From the NCBI GenBank assembly GCA_963841885.1, contig CAWJEK010000029.1, forward strand, positions 1-64,000: a stretch of 64,000 nucleotides of DNA. Reading direction: 5' to 3'. The notes beneath the pieces were generated by a model. It was not told the origin of the DNA, ran no database searches, and saw only the letters and a program-made list of their open reading frames with translations. This stretch comes from Bog-756 sp963841885 (GTDB lineage Bacteria; Actinomycetota; Acidimicrobiia; Acidimicrobiales; RAAP-2). Positions within the stretch are counted from its first letter, which is position 1. The number at the start of each line of letters is the position of its first letter. Positions 1 through 10,584 of the stretch are shown in pieces. A program made the translations under genes and the position numbers.

Positions 1-1
1 A

Positions 2-1055
2 CTTCATCCAACTTCTGCAATGCCCGTAGCAAAAGTCGGTGAATTTATCAATGAGCCTCTTTTAGATTTCGGAATTCAAGGCGTACGCGAGAAGGTTCAA
101 AGCGAGTTACGAGAGTTCCGCGCTAAAGCTCTTGGAAAAGATCACGCCCTAGTCATCGGCGGAAAAGAGATAACCACTGGCCAATGGATCACTTCCCTAA
201 ATCCATCAAATCCTAAAGAGGTCGTTGGACGGGTCGCACGGGCGACCGAGAAGAAGCTGCGCTCGCAATGAAGGCAGCGGCTGAGGCATTCACCACTTGG
301 AAAAAAACGCCTTCAGAAACCCGTGCCGTAATTCTCGAAAAGGTTGCTGATATTTTTGTGCGCGACCGCTATGAAGCTCATCGCCTTGGAGATATTCGAA
401 GCGGGCAAGGCCTGGGAAGAGGCCGATGGTGATATCACTGAAGCCATCGACTTCTGTCGTTATTACGCACGCGATATGCGGAACAAGTCGAAACCCCAAC
501 GCCTTGGCCATGCACCTGGCGAAGTGAGCCTCTATCACTACCAACCGCGCGGCGTGAGTGTCGTGATTGCTCCGTGGAACTTTCCTCTGGCGATTTTAAC
601 TGGAATGGTTGCCGCAAGCCTCGTCACAGGAAATACAGTCGTCATGAAGCCTTTGCAACGCCTATCTGATGCCTTGCGTGAAGCGGGCGTTCCTAATGGG
701 GTTGTTAACTTTCTCGGGAATGGTTTCGGCGAAGATGTTGGCGAATTTTTAACAGGTCATATCGACACCGCCCTCGTTTGTTTCACGGGATCGAAGGCCG
801 TTGGTCTTAGAAAACAATCTGAAAAAACCGGAAGCTGTCAGCCGGACAGATGCAAGCAAAACGGTATGATTTGCGAAATGGGTGGCAAAAACGCTATCAT
901 CATTGATTCGGATGCCGACCTGGATGAAGCAGTCATCGGAGTCATGTATTCGGCCTTTGGCTTTCAGGGACAAAAATGCTCCGCTGCCAGTCGCGTGATT
1001 GTACTTGATGAAATTTATGATCGCTTTGTCGAGCGCTTAATTGAAAGCACCAAGC
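2..1055 (+). pseudogene. Fragment of a PutA/RocA-type L-glutamate gamma-semialdehyde (P5C) dehydrogenase, low GC, foreign to the rest
   Basis: The fragment is open from the left edge and broken by frameshifts at about 265-345, with internal pieces missing near 645 and 795-870. The recognisable parts are the PutA linker before the ALDH domain, the ALDH core with APWNFPLA, the glutamate in EMGGKNAIIIDSDADLDEA, and the catalytic cysteine in FQGQKCSAASR. The family oxidises P5C to glutamate in proline catabolism. Base composition is near 47% GC with A/T-ending codons, whereas everything after about 1055 is near 70%. The protein breaks off at LIEST, about 150 residues before the normal C-terminus, and then runs into a GC-rich tail that belongs to a different gene. 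I read it as a piece of another genome joined to this contig. Confidence 0.8.
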
Positions 1056-1102
1056 CGAAGGACACGGCGACCAAGACGCTCACCTTGACCGTCAACTCCT
1101 GA
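1040..1102 (+). other. Composition breakpoint; tail of an unrelated secreted protein
   Basis: Between about 1045 and 1060 the sequence changes from AT-rich ALDH coding to GC-rich coding in the same frame. The last residues before the TGA at 1100-1102 read TATKTLTLTVNS. This resembles the closing strand of the putative Ig domain at 4950-4995 (AVQSFTLNVSS). It looks like the 3' end of another secreted Ig-type protein whose front half has been replaced by the ALDH fragment. Whether this is an assembly chimera or a real rearrangement cannot be told from the sequence, but the former is simpler. Confidence 0.6.
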
Positions 1103-1118
1103 TCCTCCGGATCCGGAC

Positions 1119-1195
1119 ACCGATCTCCTCGGATCGGTCGGATCACCGGCACGTGGGCCCGGGACGGCGCTTCGGCGCCTCCCGGGCCCACGTGC
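1119..1195 (+). terminator. Two stem-loops after the upstream coding tail, the second very strong
   Basis: A 7-bp hairpin (ACCGATC/GATCGGT, 1119-1138) is followed by a roughly 20-bp hairpin at 1149-1195. The second has arms beginning GCACGTGGGCCCGGGA, one bulged base and a TTCG loop. There is no U tract, as is usual for GC-rich actinobacterial terminators. It separates the truncated tail from the Pst operon. Confidence 0.6.
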
Positions 1196-1491
1196 GTTCG
1201 GTGTCGGGATCCGCACCCCGGCCTCCCGGGCATCCGGCCCGGGGGAGCCCGCCGGGGCTCCGCCTCCGGGGTGGTCTGCAACCACTAGTCGCAGAACGGG
1301 AAACTCTGCCTGACAACGCGTGGACCTGGTGCATTTCCCACGTTAATATCGACAGACTTACTAGGAAAACTAGGAACCACCGGACGGCAGGCCGGTGACC
1401 CGCAGTCCGCAGCCGACAGACCGGTCGGCGCACGGGAGGCGACAGGGGCAGGGGGCGTTCGGACAAGCCGTCGGTCCCGGCTGCACTCCCG
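1196..1491 (+). promoter_or_regulatory. Leader/promoter region of the Pst-surface operon; no gene seen
   Basis: Beyond further GC-rich inverted repeats (GGAGCC/GGCTCC near 1243-1261) there is a relatively AT-rich window at 1285-1380. It holds two small potential stem-loops (GCAGA/TCTGC about 1291-1309; CGTGG/CCACG about 1319-1342) and a tandem 9-bp direct repeat (ACTAGGAAA ACTAGGAAC, 1360-1377). A weak promoter reading is TCGACA (1349-1354), 16 bp, TAGGAA (1371-1376). I cannot match this to a known PHO box or riboswitch. It is the only sizeable non-coding gap before the nine coupled genes, so operon control probably sits here. Confidence 0.35.
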
Positions 1492-4400
1492 ATGCCCAGT
1501 ACAGAAAGAACGATGATGGACGACCAGCGACCGCAGCCACCGAATCCTCGCACCCGGACGGTTCCGGACGAAGGCACCGGGGACAGGCCCGACGTCTCGC
1601 CGTCCTCGGTGTGGCTGCCCTGTCGACCGTGGCCACCTTCGCCACGGTGGCGGCCAGCCGCGACCCCGGCTGGAGCCTCGACGGTGAACGCCATCGCCAC
1701 CATCGCCCTGCCTGGCACCACGACCCCGCTCACCTCGGGTGCCTCGACCGATCAGTTCACGTTGGCCCTACCGACCGGCGCAGCGTGCGACGGCGATTCC
1801 GCCACAGACGGGTACCACGTCTACAGCTACCTGCTCCCACCGTCCACACCCCTCTCGTCCGTAACGTTCGTCCAGGTTCCCTCGAAGGGGCTGGGCCTCG
1901 TCAACACCAGCGGCACCTACTACGGGGCGGTCAACACGGCGATCGGGACCGGGCAGATCGCCGACCCTCCCCAACAACTTCCAGTGGGCCCCGCTCATCG
2001 CCAACAACTACCTGCCGTTGACCGGATCGGGCGGCCTGCTGTACACGGGCTCCGGCTCGTCGGCGTCCGGCGTGTGGGAGGCCGGGATCACCTGCGCCAA
2101 CTCCAGCGGCGCGCCGGTCGACAACTGGAACACCGAGGTCACGTTCTCGGCGGACTCGTCGGACCCCAACGGCTTCGTCTGGTCGGCCGTTCCCGGACCG
2201 AGTGGCAGTTCGCCCGCCGCCTTCACGTCCGCCTCGTCCACCACCTTCGCCGAGGGCGTGAACGGGACGTTCACGCCCACGGCTTCCGGTTCGCCCACCC
2301 CGGTGATCACCGAGTCGGGCACGCTGCCGACCGGGGTGACGTTCACGGGTAGCACGATCACCGGGACTCCGACCCAGACCGGTAGCTTCCCGATCACGCT
2401 GACGGCCACCAACGGCATCCTGGCCACCGGCCACCCAGTCCTTCACCTGAACGTGGTCGCCGCACCCACCGTCACCTCCGTCAACCCGACGTCGGGCCCG
2501 GCCACCGGCGGTACCACCGTCACCGTCACCGGGACCAATCTGTCCGGCGCCACGTCGGTGAAGTTCGGCACCGCTTCGGCGGCCATCGTCACGCGACACG
2601 TCCACCTCCATCACCGCCACCTCGCCCGGCCGGATCCGGGACCGTCGACGTGACGGTGACCACCCCCGGCGGCACCTCGGCCACGTCGCCCGCCGACGAG
2701 TTCACCTACGTGGCCGCACCACCGTCACCTCCGTCAATCCGACGTCGGGCCCGACCACCGGCGGTACCACCGTCACCGTCACCGGGACCAATCTGTCCGG
2801 CGCCACGTCGGTGAAATTCGGCACCGCTTCGGCCGCCATCGTCACGGACACGTCCACGTCGATCACCGCCACCTCGCCCGCCGGATCCGGGACCGTCGAC
2901 GTGACGGTGACCACCCCCGGCGGCACCTCGGCCACGTCGGCCGCCGACGAGTTCACCTACGTGGCCGCACCGACCGTCACCTCGCATCAACCCGACGTCG
3001 GGCCCGACCACCGGCGGTACCACCGTCACCGTCACCGGGACCAATCTGTCCGGCGCCACGTCGGTGAAGTTCGGCACCGCCGGCCGCCATCGTCACGGAC
3101 ACGTCCACGTCCATCACCGCCACCTCGCCCGCCGGATCCGGGACCGTCGACGTGACAGTGACCACCCCCGGCGGCACCTCGGCCACGTCGCCCGCCGACG
3201 AGTTCACCTACGGCGCCGGACCGGCCGTGACCGGCGTCAGCCCGACTTCGGGACCCACCGCCGGCGGCACCGCCGTCACCGTGACCGGTACCAACCTGTC
3301 CGGCGCCACGGCGGTCAAGTTCGGCACCGTGGCCGGCACCGTGACCGCCGACTCGGCCACGTCGATCACCGTGACCTCGCCCGGCGGATCGTCGGGGACC
3401 GTGGACGTCACCGTCACGACCCCCAACGGCACCTCGGCCACCGTTCCGGCCGACCGGTTCACCTACGTGGCCGCCCCGACCGTCACGGCCGTCAGCCCGA
3501 CGTCCGGGCCCACCGCCGGCGGCACGACCGTCACCGTCACCGGCACCAACCTCCTGGGCGCCACGTCGGTGAAGTTCGGCACCGTCGCCGGCACCATGAC
3601 CGCCGACTCGGCCACCTCGATCACGGTGACGGCGCCCGCCGGTAGTGCGGGAGCTGTGGACGTCACGGTGACGACCGCCGGCGGAACGTCGACGACCACG
3701 GCGGCCGACCTGTTCACCTACGTGGCACTCCCGACCGTCACCGCCGTCAGCCCGACGTCCGGGCCCACCGCCGGCGGCACGACCGTGACCGTCACCGGTA
3801 CCAATCTCACCGGCGCCGCGTCGGTCAAGTTCGGCACCACGGCCGGCACGGTGACCGCCGACACGGCCACGTCGATCACCGTGACCTCGCCTGCCGGAGC
3901 CACCGGTGTGGTGAACGTGACGGTGACCACAACCGGGGGGACTTCGGCCACCTCGGCCGCCGATCAGTTCACCTACATCGGTCCGCCGACGGTCACCGCC
4001 ATTGCGCCTACCTCCGGACCCGCGAGCGGTGGCACCACGGTCACCGTGACGGGCCAGGGCCTCGCCTCGGCCACGTCGGTCAAGTTCGGCACCGTCGCCG
4101 GCACCGTGACCGCCGACTCGGCCACGTCGATCACCGTGACCTCGCCCGCCGGATCGGCGGGGACCGTGGACGTCACCGTCACGACCCCCAACGGCACCTC
4201 GGCCACCGTTCCGGCCGACCGGTTCACCTACGTGGCCGCGCCCACCGTCACCGCCGTCAGCCCGCAGTCCGGGTCGACCGCCGGTGGCACCAAGGTCACC
4301 GTCACCGGAACCAACCTCTCCGGGGCCACGTCGGTCAAGTTCGGCACCGTCGCCGGCACCGTGACCGCCGACTCGGCCACGTCGATCACCGTGACCTCGC

Positions 4401-5743
4401 CCGCCGGAAGCGCGGGAGCCGTGGACGTCACAGTGACCACCGTCGGCGGCACCTCGGCCACCGGTCCTTCGGACCTCTTCACCTACGTGGCACCCCCGAC
4501 CGTCACCGCCGTCAGCCCGACGTCCGGGCCCACCGCCGGCGGCACGACCGTGACCGTCACCGGTACCAATCTCACCGGCGCCACATCGGTCACGTTCGGT
4601 ACCGTGGCCGGCACGGTGACCGCCGACTCGGCCACCTCGATCACCGTGACCTCGCCCGCCGGCACCGGCGTCGTGAACGTGACCGTGACCACGGCCGGTG
4701 GGACCTCGACCACCTCACCCGCCGACCAGTTCACGTACCAGCAGGCGCCGGCGTTCACCTCGGCGACGTCCACGACGTTCACCGTGGGCGTGGCCGGCCT
4801 CTTCACCCCCGCGGCGTCGGGTAGCCCGGCACCCACCATCACCGAAACGGGCGCGCTGCCCGCGGGGGTCACCTTCTCGTCGGGGAGCCTCCGCGGCACG
4901 GCGAGCGCTCCCGGCACCTTCCCGATCACCTTCACCGCCGGCAACGGGGTGGGGACGGACGCCGTCCAGTCCTTCACGCTGAACGTGAGTTCGGTCCCCG
5001 TCAAGCTCACGGGCCCGGTGGCCGGCTTCGCCGCCAATCCGAGCGGCACCGGCTACTGGGTGGCCGACTCGCACGGCGAGGTGGCTCCCTTCGGCAGCGT
5101 GGGCAACTACGGTTCGCTGGCCGGAAAGCACCTCAACGCCCCCATCGTCGACATCGTGAGCACCCCCACCGGGCTGGGCTACTGGCTGGTGGGTGCCGAC
5201 GGCGGCGTCTTCGCCTTCGGTGACGCCGGTTACTTCGGTTCGATGGGCGGTCAGCCCCTGAACGCACCGGTGGTCGGCTTCGCCCCCGACGCGTCGGGTA
5301 ACGGCTACTGGCTGGTCGCCGCCGACGGCGGCGTCTTCGCCTTCGGTGGAGCCGGCTTCCACGGTTCGATGGGCAATCAGCGCCTCAACCAGCCCGTCGT
5401 GGGGGTGGCGGCCGCCCCGACCGGCGGGTACTGGCTGGTCGCCGCCGACGGTGGCATCTTCGCCTTCGACGCCCCCTTCCTCGGTTCGACCGGTGACAGG
5501 GTGCTGAACCAGCCGGTGACCGGGATGTCGGTGAGCCCGAGCGGTCACGGCTACTGGCTGGTGGCCTCCGACGGCGGCGTCTTCGCCTTCGGCGACGCCC
5601 AATTCCACGGTGGCGCGACCGCCATCCCCGGTGCGGCGCCCGTGGTGGGGATCGACACCAGTGCGCCGACGGGCGGGTACTGGCTGGTCGGCCAGACCGG
5701 CGGCGTGTACGCCTTCGACGCCCCATTCTTCGGGGCGGCGTGA
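1492..5743 (+). CDS. Large secreted TIG-repeat surface protein with terminal six-copy GYW module (frameshifted in the assembly)
   Basis: The product is about 1,400 residues after repair of several indels (near 1585, 1665, 1965, 2592, 2635, 2720, 2985 and 3085). In order it has a basic N-terminus, a signal peptide (RRLAVLGVAALSTVATFATVAA), a two-cysteine domain of about 170 residues shared with two other genes of this operon (1681-2200), and a putative Ig domain (about 2215-2455). Nine TIG/IPT repeats of 85 residues (2463-4740), a second Ig domain (4740-4995) and six GYWLVxxDGG repeats (5020-5743) follow. TIG repeats are extracellular Ig-like folds found in adhesins. The stop overlaps the GTG start of the next gene, the first link of a coupled operon with pstC/A/S/B. 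An adhesin or ligand-presenting stalk is an inference. From 3152 to the end the frame is intact. Confidence 0.75.
2463..4740 (+). repeat. Nine tandem 255-bp TIG/IPT repeats
   Basis: Each unit encodes 85 residues, starting near PTVTxVxPTSGPTxGGTTV and ending xADxFTYV. The period is 255 bp, with borders near 2714, 2968, 3222, 3477, 3732, 3987, 4242 and 4497. Long stretches are almost identical in DNA between units (for example 3340-3470 and 4100-4230), which suggests recent duplication or gene conversion. The first three units carry most of the indels. Confidence 0.85.
5020..5740 (+). repeat. Six-copy GYW(L)VxxDGGxFAFG repeat, copy A
   Basis: Six units of about 40 residues, each with the core GYWLVAADGGVFAFGDAxFxGS followed by a linker ending in a P-V/I-V-G motif. 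The same six-copy array ends the proteins at 34425 and 36841. Six regular beta-rich units suggest a six-bladed propeller, but no structure is known to me. Confidence 0.8.
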
Positions 5744-6600
5744 GGCGGTCGACCGACTCCCGAGCCCGCTCCGCGATCGGGGCCGATCGGCCGGGGCGAC
5801 GGGTCGCGGCCCTGGCCACCCTGGCTGGGTTCGTGCTCGGCCTGACGACCCTGGTGGCGGTGTCCGGCGTGGCCGGCGCGGCCACCGCGGGGGCCGAGGT
5901 CATCGTGCACCCCGGCACCACCAAGCCGTTGACCTCGGGTGGGTCCCGCACGCCGTACGCCGTGGTCCTGCCCCCGGGGGCGGCCTGCCCCGGTGACAGT
6001 GCCCACGACGGCTACCTCGTCTACAGCTACCTGGTCCCGGCGGACGCGTCGCCGACCGACGTGAGCTTCAAGCGGGGCGTCCCCAGCCGGTGGTACGGCT
6101 ACATCGCCTCGGGTGCCTATTTCGGGGCGATCAACACGGCCCAGTCGACCGGCCAGGTGGTGAGCCTGCCGTACGACTTCGTCTGGTCCCGGCTCACGCC
6201 GGAGGACCTGTTCCCGACCGGCGCCCACACCGCCACCTGGAACGGCGGCATCGCCTGTGCCGACACCCACGGCGTGGTCACCAACTACTGGAACTCGCGC
6301 ATCGTGTTCACGGCGGACGCCTCCGACCCCGGGGGCTTCACCTGGAAGGTCATCGACCAGGGGGCGGTGCCCACTTCCCATCCGGTGGGACTGTGGATCG
6401 GCGTGGGCCTCCTGGTGGTGGCCGCCGGTGCCGCGGCCTACGCGCTGAGCCTGCGCCGGCGCCGGCCGACCGGAGCCTCGGGTGCCGGAGGCGAGGGACC
6501 GCCTGGCGGTGGTACCCGACCCGGCGACCGGCCGGTGCCCGGCACCGGCGGTGACACGGTGACGACCGGGCCGACACCGGTGGGAGTGTCCGAGGGATGA
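5740..6600 (+). CDS. Membrane-anchored two-cysteine-domain protein, paralogue of the operon's first and seventh genes
   Basis: 286 residues; GTG start overlapping the preceding TGA. A signal peptide (about 20-50, ending AGAATA) leads into the same domain found at 1681-2200 and 13555-14060. Shared landmarks are HPGTTKPLTSGG, a first cysteine in GAACPGDS, DGYLVYSYLVP, YFGAINTAQSTGQ, a second cysteine in GGIACADT, and NYWNSRIVFTADASDPGGFTW. A single transmembrane helix (GLWIGVGLLVVAAGAAAYALSL) and an Arg-rich, then Gly/Pro-rich, cytoplasmic tail follow. The family is unknown to me. Two conserved cysteines suggest a disulfide outside the membrane. The next gene, pstC, starts within its stop codon (ATGA), so it is co-translated with the transporter and may be an accessory subunit (inference). 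Confidence 0.7.
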   Translation: MRRSTDSRARSAIGADRPGRRVAALATLAGFVLGLTTLVAVSGVAGAATAGAEVIVHPGTTKPLTSGGSRTPYAVVLPPGAACPGDSAHDGYLVYSYLVPADASPTDVSFKRGVPSRWYGYIASGAYFGAINTAQSTGQVVSLPYDFVWSRLTPEDLFPTGAHTATWNGGIACADTHGVVTNYWNSRIVFTADASDPGGFTWKVIDQGAVPTSHPVGLWIGVGLLVVAAGAAAYALSLRRRRPTGASGAGGEGPPGGGTRPGDRPVPGTGGDTVTTGPTPVGVSEG

Positions 6601-7637
6601 CCGTCCTCAGCCCCTCCGTCGGTACGGTCGTACCCGATGCACCGCCGGCCGGTGGTGACGACCGCCCGCGCCGGCAGCTGGTCGACACCAAGGCCCGTCC
6701 CGACCGGGCGTTCCTCAGCCTGACGCGGGGGAGCGCGCTGGTCGTCGTGGTCGTCTTCGCCCTGGTCGGCATCTTCCTGGCCATCCGGGCGGAGCCCGCG
6801 CTCCGGGTGGCGAAGCTCTCGTTCCTCACCACCCAGGCGTGGGAGCCGGACATTCACCACTTCGGGATCGCCGGCATCATGATGGACACGATCCTGATCG
6901 CGGTGGTCGCGGTCGTCATCGCCGTCCCGGTGGCCCTCGGACTCTCACTGTTCATCACCGAGGTCGCCCCGGCCTCGATCAAGCGGACGCTCGTGTCGCT
7001 GGTCGACCTCATGGCGGCGGTGCCGAGCATCGTCTACGGACTGTGGGCCTTCGAGTTCCTCCAGGGCCGCGTGGTGGGAGTGTCGCGCTGGCTGGCGACC
7101 TGGGCCGACTGGGTGCCGCTGTTCCGGGTGAACGGTGCCGACCCGTCGAACCCGGTCCAGTCGGGGACGCTCTACAGCGCATCGACCTTCGTCGTGGGCA
7201 TCGCGGTGTCCCTCATGGTCATCCCGATCCTCTGCTCGGTCATGCGGGAGTCGTTCTCGCAGGCGCCACTGGGTGAGCGCGAGGGCGCCTACGCCCTCGG
7301 GGGTACCCGGTGGGGGATGATCCGCACCGTCGTGCTCCCCTTCGGCAAGGGGGGCATCATCGGCGGCACCATGCTCGGCCTGGGTCGGGCCCTGGGAGAG
7401 ACCATCGTCGTCATCCTGATCATCTCGCCGCTGTACACGACCAACTGGCACATCCTGCAGTCGGGCGGCAACTCGATCTCCGGCCTCATCGCCAACCTGT
7501 ACAACGAGACCGACTCGTTCGGTACGTCCGCGCTGATGGCGGCCGGGCTGGCCCTGTTCGCCCTCACCCTCGTCGTCAACTTCGCCGCCTCCGCGGTGGT
7601 GGCCCGGTCGCGCTCCGGTGCCGAGAGCGACGGTTGA
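6597..7637 (+). CDS. pstC: Phosphate ABC transporter permease PstC
   Basis: 346 residues, intact. After a hydrophilic N-terminus (about 45 residues) come six membrane helices and the binding-protein-dependent permease loop (EAA region: LGEREGAYALGGTRWGMIRTVVLP, about 222-245), then GLGRALGETIVVILI and the FGTSALMAAGLALFALTLVVN end typical of PstC. It pairs with PstA to form the channel for phosphate import driven by PstB. The ATG overlaps the stop of the accessory gene before it and pstA starts one base after its stop, so the three are translationally coupled. The Pst family normally imports inorganic phosphate; the substrate here is inferred from family membership. Confidence 0.9.
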   Translation: MTVLSPSVGTVVPDAPPAGGDDRPRRQLVDTKARPDRAFLSLTRGSALVVVVVFALVGIFLAIRAEPALRVAKLSFLTTQAWEPDIHHFGIAGIMMDTILIAVVAVVIAVPVALGLSLFITEVAPASIKRTLVSLVDLMAAVPSIVYGLWAFEFLQGRVVGVSRWLATWADWVPLFRVNGADPSNPVQSGTLYSASTFVVGIAVSLMVIPILCSVMRESFSQAPLGEREGAYALGGTRWGMIRTVVLPFGKGGIIGGTMLGLGRALGETIVVILIISPLYTTNWHILQSGGNSISGLIANLYNETDSFGTSALMAAGLALFALTLVVNFAASAVVARSRSGAESDG

Positions 7638-7638
7638 G

Positions 7639-8889
7639 ATGACCCTGCTCGAGCGCCCGGCAACGGAAGGCACCCGGACGGTTCCCGGCGCGCCGCGGCC
7701 CGAGCGGCCAGCTCCGCCCCGGGGCCGGCGCCGCATCGGCGGTCCGCAGGCCGGGATGGTCCGCAGTCTGGCCGGCGCCGTGCTGGCGGGGGTCAGCGGC
7801 GCCGTGCTGGTCACCCTCCTGACGGGCATGACCGCCCCGTTCGGCTTCGTGGTGGTCGCCTACGTGCTCTTCGTCGTCACCTACGCCGTCCTGGTGTCGC
7901 TGACCGAGGACCGGCCGGCGGTGAAGGACGCGGTCATGACCGTGCTCATGGCGTCGACCGCCGTCCTCGCCCTGGGTGCCTTGGCCATCGTCATCTTCTT
8001 CACCCTGGCCCGGGGATGGGGGGCGCTGGTGCATCTGAACCTCTACACCCAGGACCTCTCGAGCACCCGCCTGACCGATCCGCTCACCAAGGGCGGGATC
8101 GGGCACGCCATCGTCGGCACGCTCTGGATGATCGGCATCGCCGTGGTGATCACCGTCCCCATCGGTCTGGTCGCCGCCGTCTACCTCGATATGACCCGCA
8201 GTCGCCCGTCGAGCATGTTCCGTACCATGGTCGAGGCGATGTCCGCCCTGCCGAGCATCCTGGCCGGCCTGTTCGTCTACGCCCTGTGGATCATCACCCT
8301 CGGGAACCAGCACAGCGGCCTGGCCGCCGCCCTGGCGCTCAGCGTCATGATGCTGCCGTACATGATCCGGGCCTCGGACCTGGCGTTGCGGCTGGTGCCG
8401 GGCAACCTCCGGGAGGCGTCGGCCGCGCTCGGCGCTCCGGCCTGGAGGAGTGAGCTCCAGGTGGTGATCCCGACGGCCCGCTCGGGACTCGCCACCGCCG
8501 TCATCCTGGGGGTCGCCCGCGGGATCGGCGAGGCCTCGCCGGTGCTGCTGACCGCGGGATACACGACCTACATCAACGCCAATCCGCTGCACGGTCCCAT
8601 GACCTCGCTGCCCCTGGCCGCCCTCAAGCTCGTCCAGAGCGGCAATCCGGCCATGACGGAGCGCGCCTTCGCCGCCGCCTCATTCCTCCTCCTGCTGGTC
8701 ATCATCCTGTTCGTGACGGCCCGCAAGGTGGGGGGGTGGGGTCCCGGCCACCTCTCCGACCGCGGCCTCCGAAAGGTCCGCGAGGCGTCGGCGCGGGACG
8801 TCGCCCGATACGCCCGGGCCGAGGCGGCCGCCGGGGTCACCGTGCAACTCGACCCGTCCACCCACGAACCGACACTGGAGCATCCGTGA
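7639..8889 (+). CDS. pstA: Phosphate ABC transporter permease PstA
   Basis: 416 residues from the ATG one base after the pstC stop; a GTG 21 bp upstream lies inside pstC and is less likely. There is a Pro/Arg-rich N-terminus, two extra N-terminal helices (about 45-90), then the PstA core. Landmarks are KGGIGHAIVGTLWMIGIAVV, SALPSILAGLFVYALWI, the EAA loop (NLREASAALGAPAWRSELQVV), and GIGEASPVLLTAGYT. The hydrophilic C-terminal extension (about 50 residues) is longer than usual. The stop overlaps the GTG of pstS. Confidence 0.9.
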   Translation: MTLLERPATEGTRTVPGAPRPERPAPPRGRRRIGGPQAGMVRSLAGAVLAGVSGAVLVTLLTGMTAPFGFVVVAYVLFVVTYAVLVSLTEDRPAVKDAVMTVLMASTAVLALGALAIVIFFTLARGWGALVHLNLYTQDLSSTRLTDPLTKGGIGHAIVGTLWMIGIAVVITVPIGLVAAVYLDMTRSRPSSMFRTMVEAMSALPSILAGLFVYALWIITLGNQHSGLAAALALSVMMLPYMIRASDLALRLVPGNLREASAALGAPAWRSELQVVIPTARSGLATAVILGVARGIGEASPVLLTAGYTTYINANPLHGPMTSLPLAALKLVQSGNPAMTERAFAAASFLLLLVIILFVTARKVGGWGPGHLSDRGLRKVREASARDVARYARAEAAAGVTVQLDPSTHEPTLEHP

Positions 8890-10584
8890 CCGCCCTGCGA
8901 CCGAACAACCCGATCCTGCGGGTGGCCCACGCCGCCGCCATCTCGCTGGCGGTGGCCGGTCTGGTGGTGATCGCCGTGGTGGTCGGGGCCAGCGCGCCGG
9001 CCGGAGCCGCGTCCTACACCCCGGTCTCCGGCGAGGGCTCGTCGTGGTCCGCCGGCGCCCTCGACCAGTGGATCGCCGACGTGCACGCCGACGGAATCCA
9101 GATCAACTACACGGCCAACGGTTCGACCGCCGGTCGGGAGGACTTCATCTCGGGACAGACCGATTTCGCCGCCTCCGACATCCCGTTCCAGACCGCACCG
9201 GGCGACGGCTCGGCCCCCGAACACCCGACCCCCGGGAGCTACGCCTACATGCCGATCACCGCCGGTGGCACGGTGTTCATGTACAACCTCACCATCAACG
9301 GCCAGCGGGTCACCAACCTGCGGCTCTCACCCGTCAACATCTTCAAGATCTTCACCGGGGTGATCACCAACTGGGACGACCCGGCGCTGGCCGCCGACAA
9401 CCCCGGCCTCCACCTCCCCAACCAGTCGATCGTCCCCGTGGTCCGGTCGGACGGCTCGGGCACCAGCTACGAGTTGTCGGCCTGGATGATCAACCAGGAC
9501 CCGTCCCTGTGGAACGCCTACTGCAGCAAGGCCGGTCGACCGGCCTCGGCGTGCGGTGCCACGTCCTTCTATCCGACGACGGGCAACATGATCGCCCAGA
9601 ACGGCGACCTGGGCGTGGCCTCCTACGTCTCCCAGGCCTTCGCCGCCGGGTCGATCGGCTACGTGAACTACTACTACACGTTGACGACGCACTTCCCGGT
9701 GGCCCAGGTCCTCAACGCCGCCGGCTACTACACCGAGCCCACCCCCCAGAACGTCGCCGTGTCGCTGCTGCAGGACCAGGTGGACACCACCGACACCAAC
9801 AATCCCGCCCTGTACCTCACCCAGAAGCTCCAGGGCGTGTACACCGACCCCGATCCGCGCACCTATCCGTTCTCGTCGTACGGCTACCTGATCCTCCCCA
9901 CCACCGTTGGCAACGGCTTCTCCACGGCCAAGGGGTCGACGCTCGCCGCGTTCGCCTACTACGCGATGTGCCAGGGTCAGCAGCAGTCGGCCGCGCTCGG
10001 GTACTCGCCGATGCCGATCAACCTCGTCCAGGCGGCGTTCGCCCAGATCGCCAAGATCCCCGGGGCGAACGTCGAGACCATCAACATCCAGAGCTGCAAC
10101 AACCCGACCTTCACGCCGTCCGGTCAGAACCTGCTGGCTCTCACCGCGCCCTACCCGCCGGCCTGCGACAAACAGGGGCCGACGCAGTGCACCTACGGCA
10201 CCGGCGGAGCGGCGTCGGTCTCCACGCCGGACAGCGGATCGCCGAAGGCGGCCGCCGGTTCGTCGACGGCCGCGGCGGCCGCCGGGTCGGGTTCGGCCGG
10301 CGCGGCGGGTGCAGCGGGGGGTGGGGGAGGGGACGACCGCCACCACCTCGGGATCGTCGGTGGTGTGCGACCCCACCACCGGAGCCTGCACCACGGCCTC
10401 GGGCTCGGGAGGCTCCGCTGACGGATCGGCCTCCCCCACGGCGCTGACGGACACCTTGGCGGCCGGCACCGGCTGGTCCACGACCCAGACCCTGCTCCTG
10501 CTCATCGGCGTGACGGTGCTGGCGCTGATGCTGGTTCCGGGACTCCTCTCCCGGTACCTGGAACGACGACGGTCGTCGCCATGA
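8886..10584 (+). CDS. pstS: Phosphate-binding protein PstS, membrane-anchored by a C-terminal helix (one frameshift)
   Basis: About 565 residues after repair of one indel in a G-rich run near 10318. There is a signal peptide (ending APAGAAS), then the PstS fold with phosphate-loop motifs GEGSSWSAGALDQW, YTANGSTAGREDFISGQTDFAASDIPF and VRSDGSGTSYELSAWM. PstS is the extracellular phosphate receptor of the Pst importer. It is longer than the usual 320-370 residues. After the fold comes an Ala/Gly/Ser-rich linker, a cysteine-bearing segment (VVCDPTTGACTT), then a helix (TLLLLIGVTVLALMLVPGLL) and an Arg-rich tail. It is therefore tethered by a C-terminal helix and not, as in many Gram-positives, by an N-terminal lipid; no lipobox is seen. 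The stop overlaps the next ATG. Confidence 0.88.

Noticed and set aside
1..1102. Mobile element or genomic-island boundary
   Set aside because: No transposase, terminal repeat or attachment site is visible; the sharp switch within one reading frame looks like a chimera.
1285..1345. Riboswitch (for example a cyclic-di-nucleotide type) in the operon leader
   Set aside because: Only two short stem-loops can be drawn and no consensus core is recognisable.
2463..4740. CRISPR-like repetition
   Set aside because: Units are 255 bp, coding and contiguous without spacers; they are TIG domain repeats.
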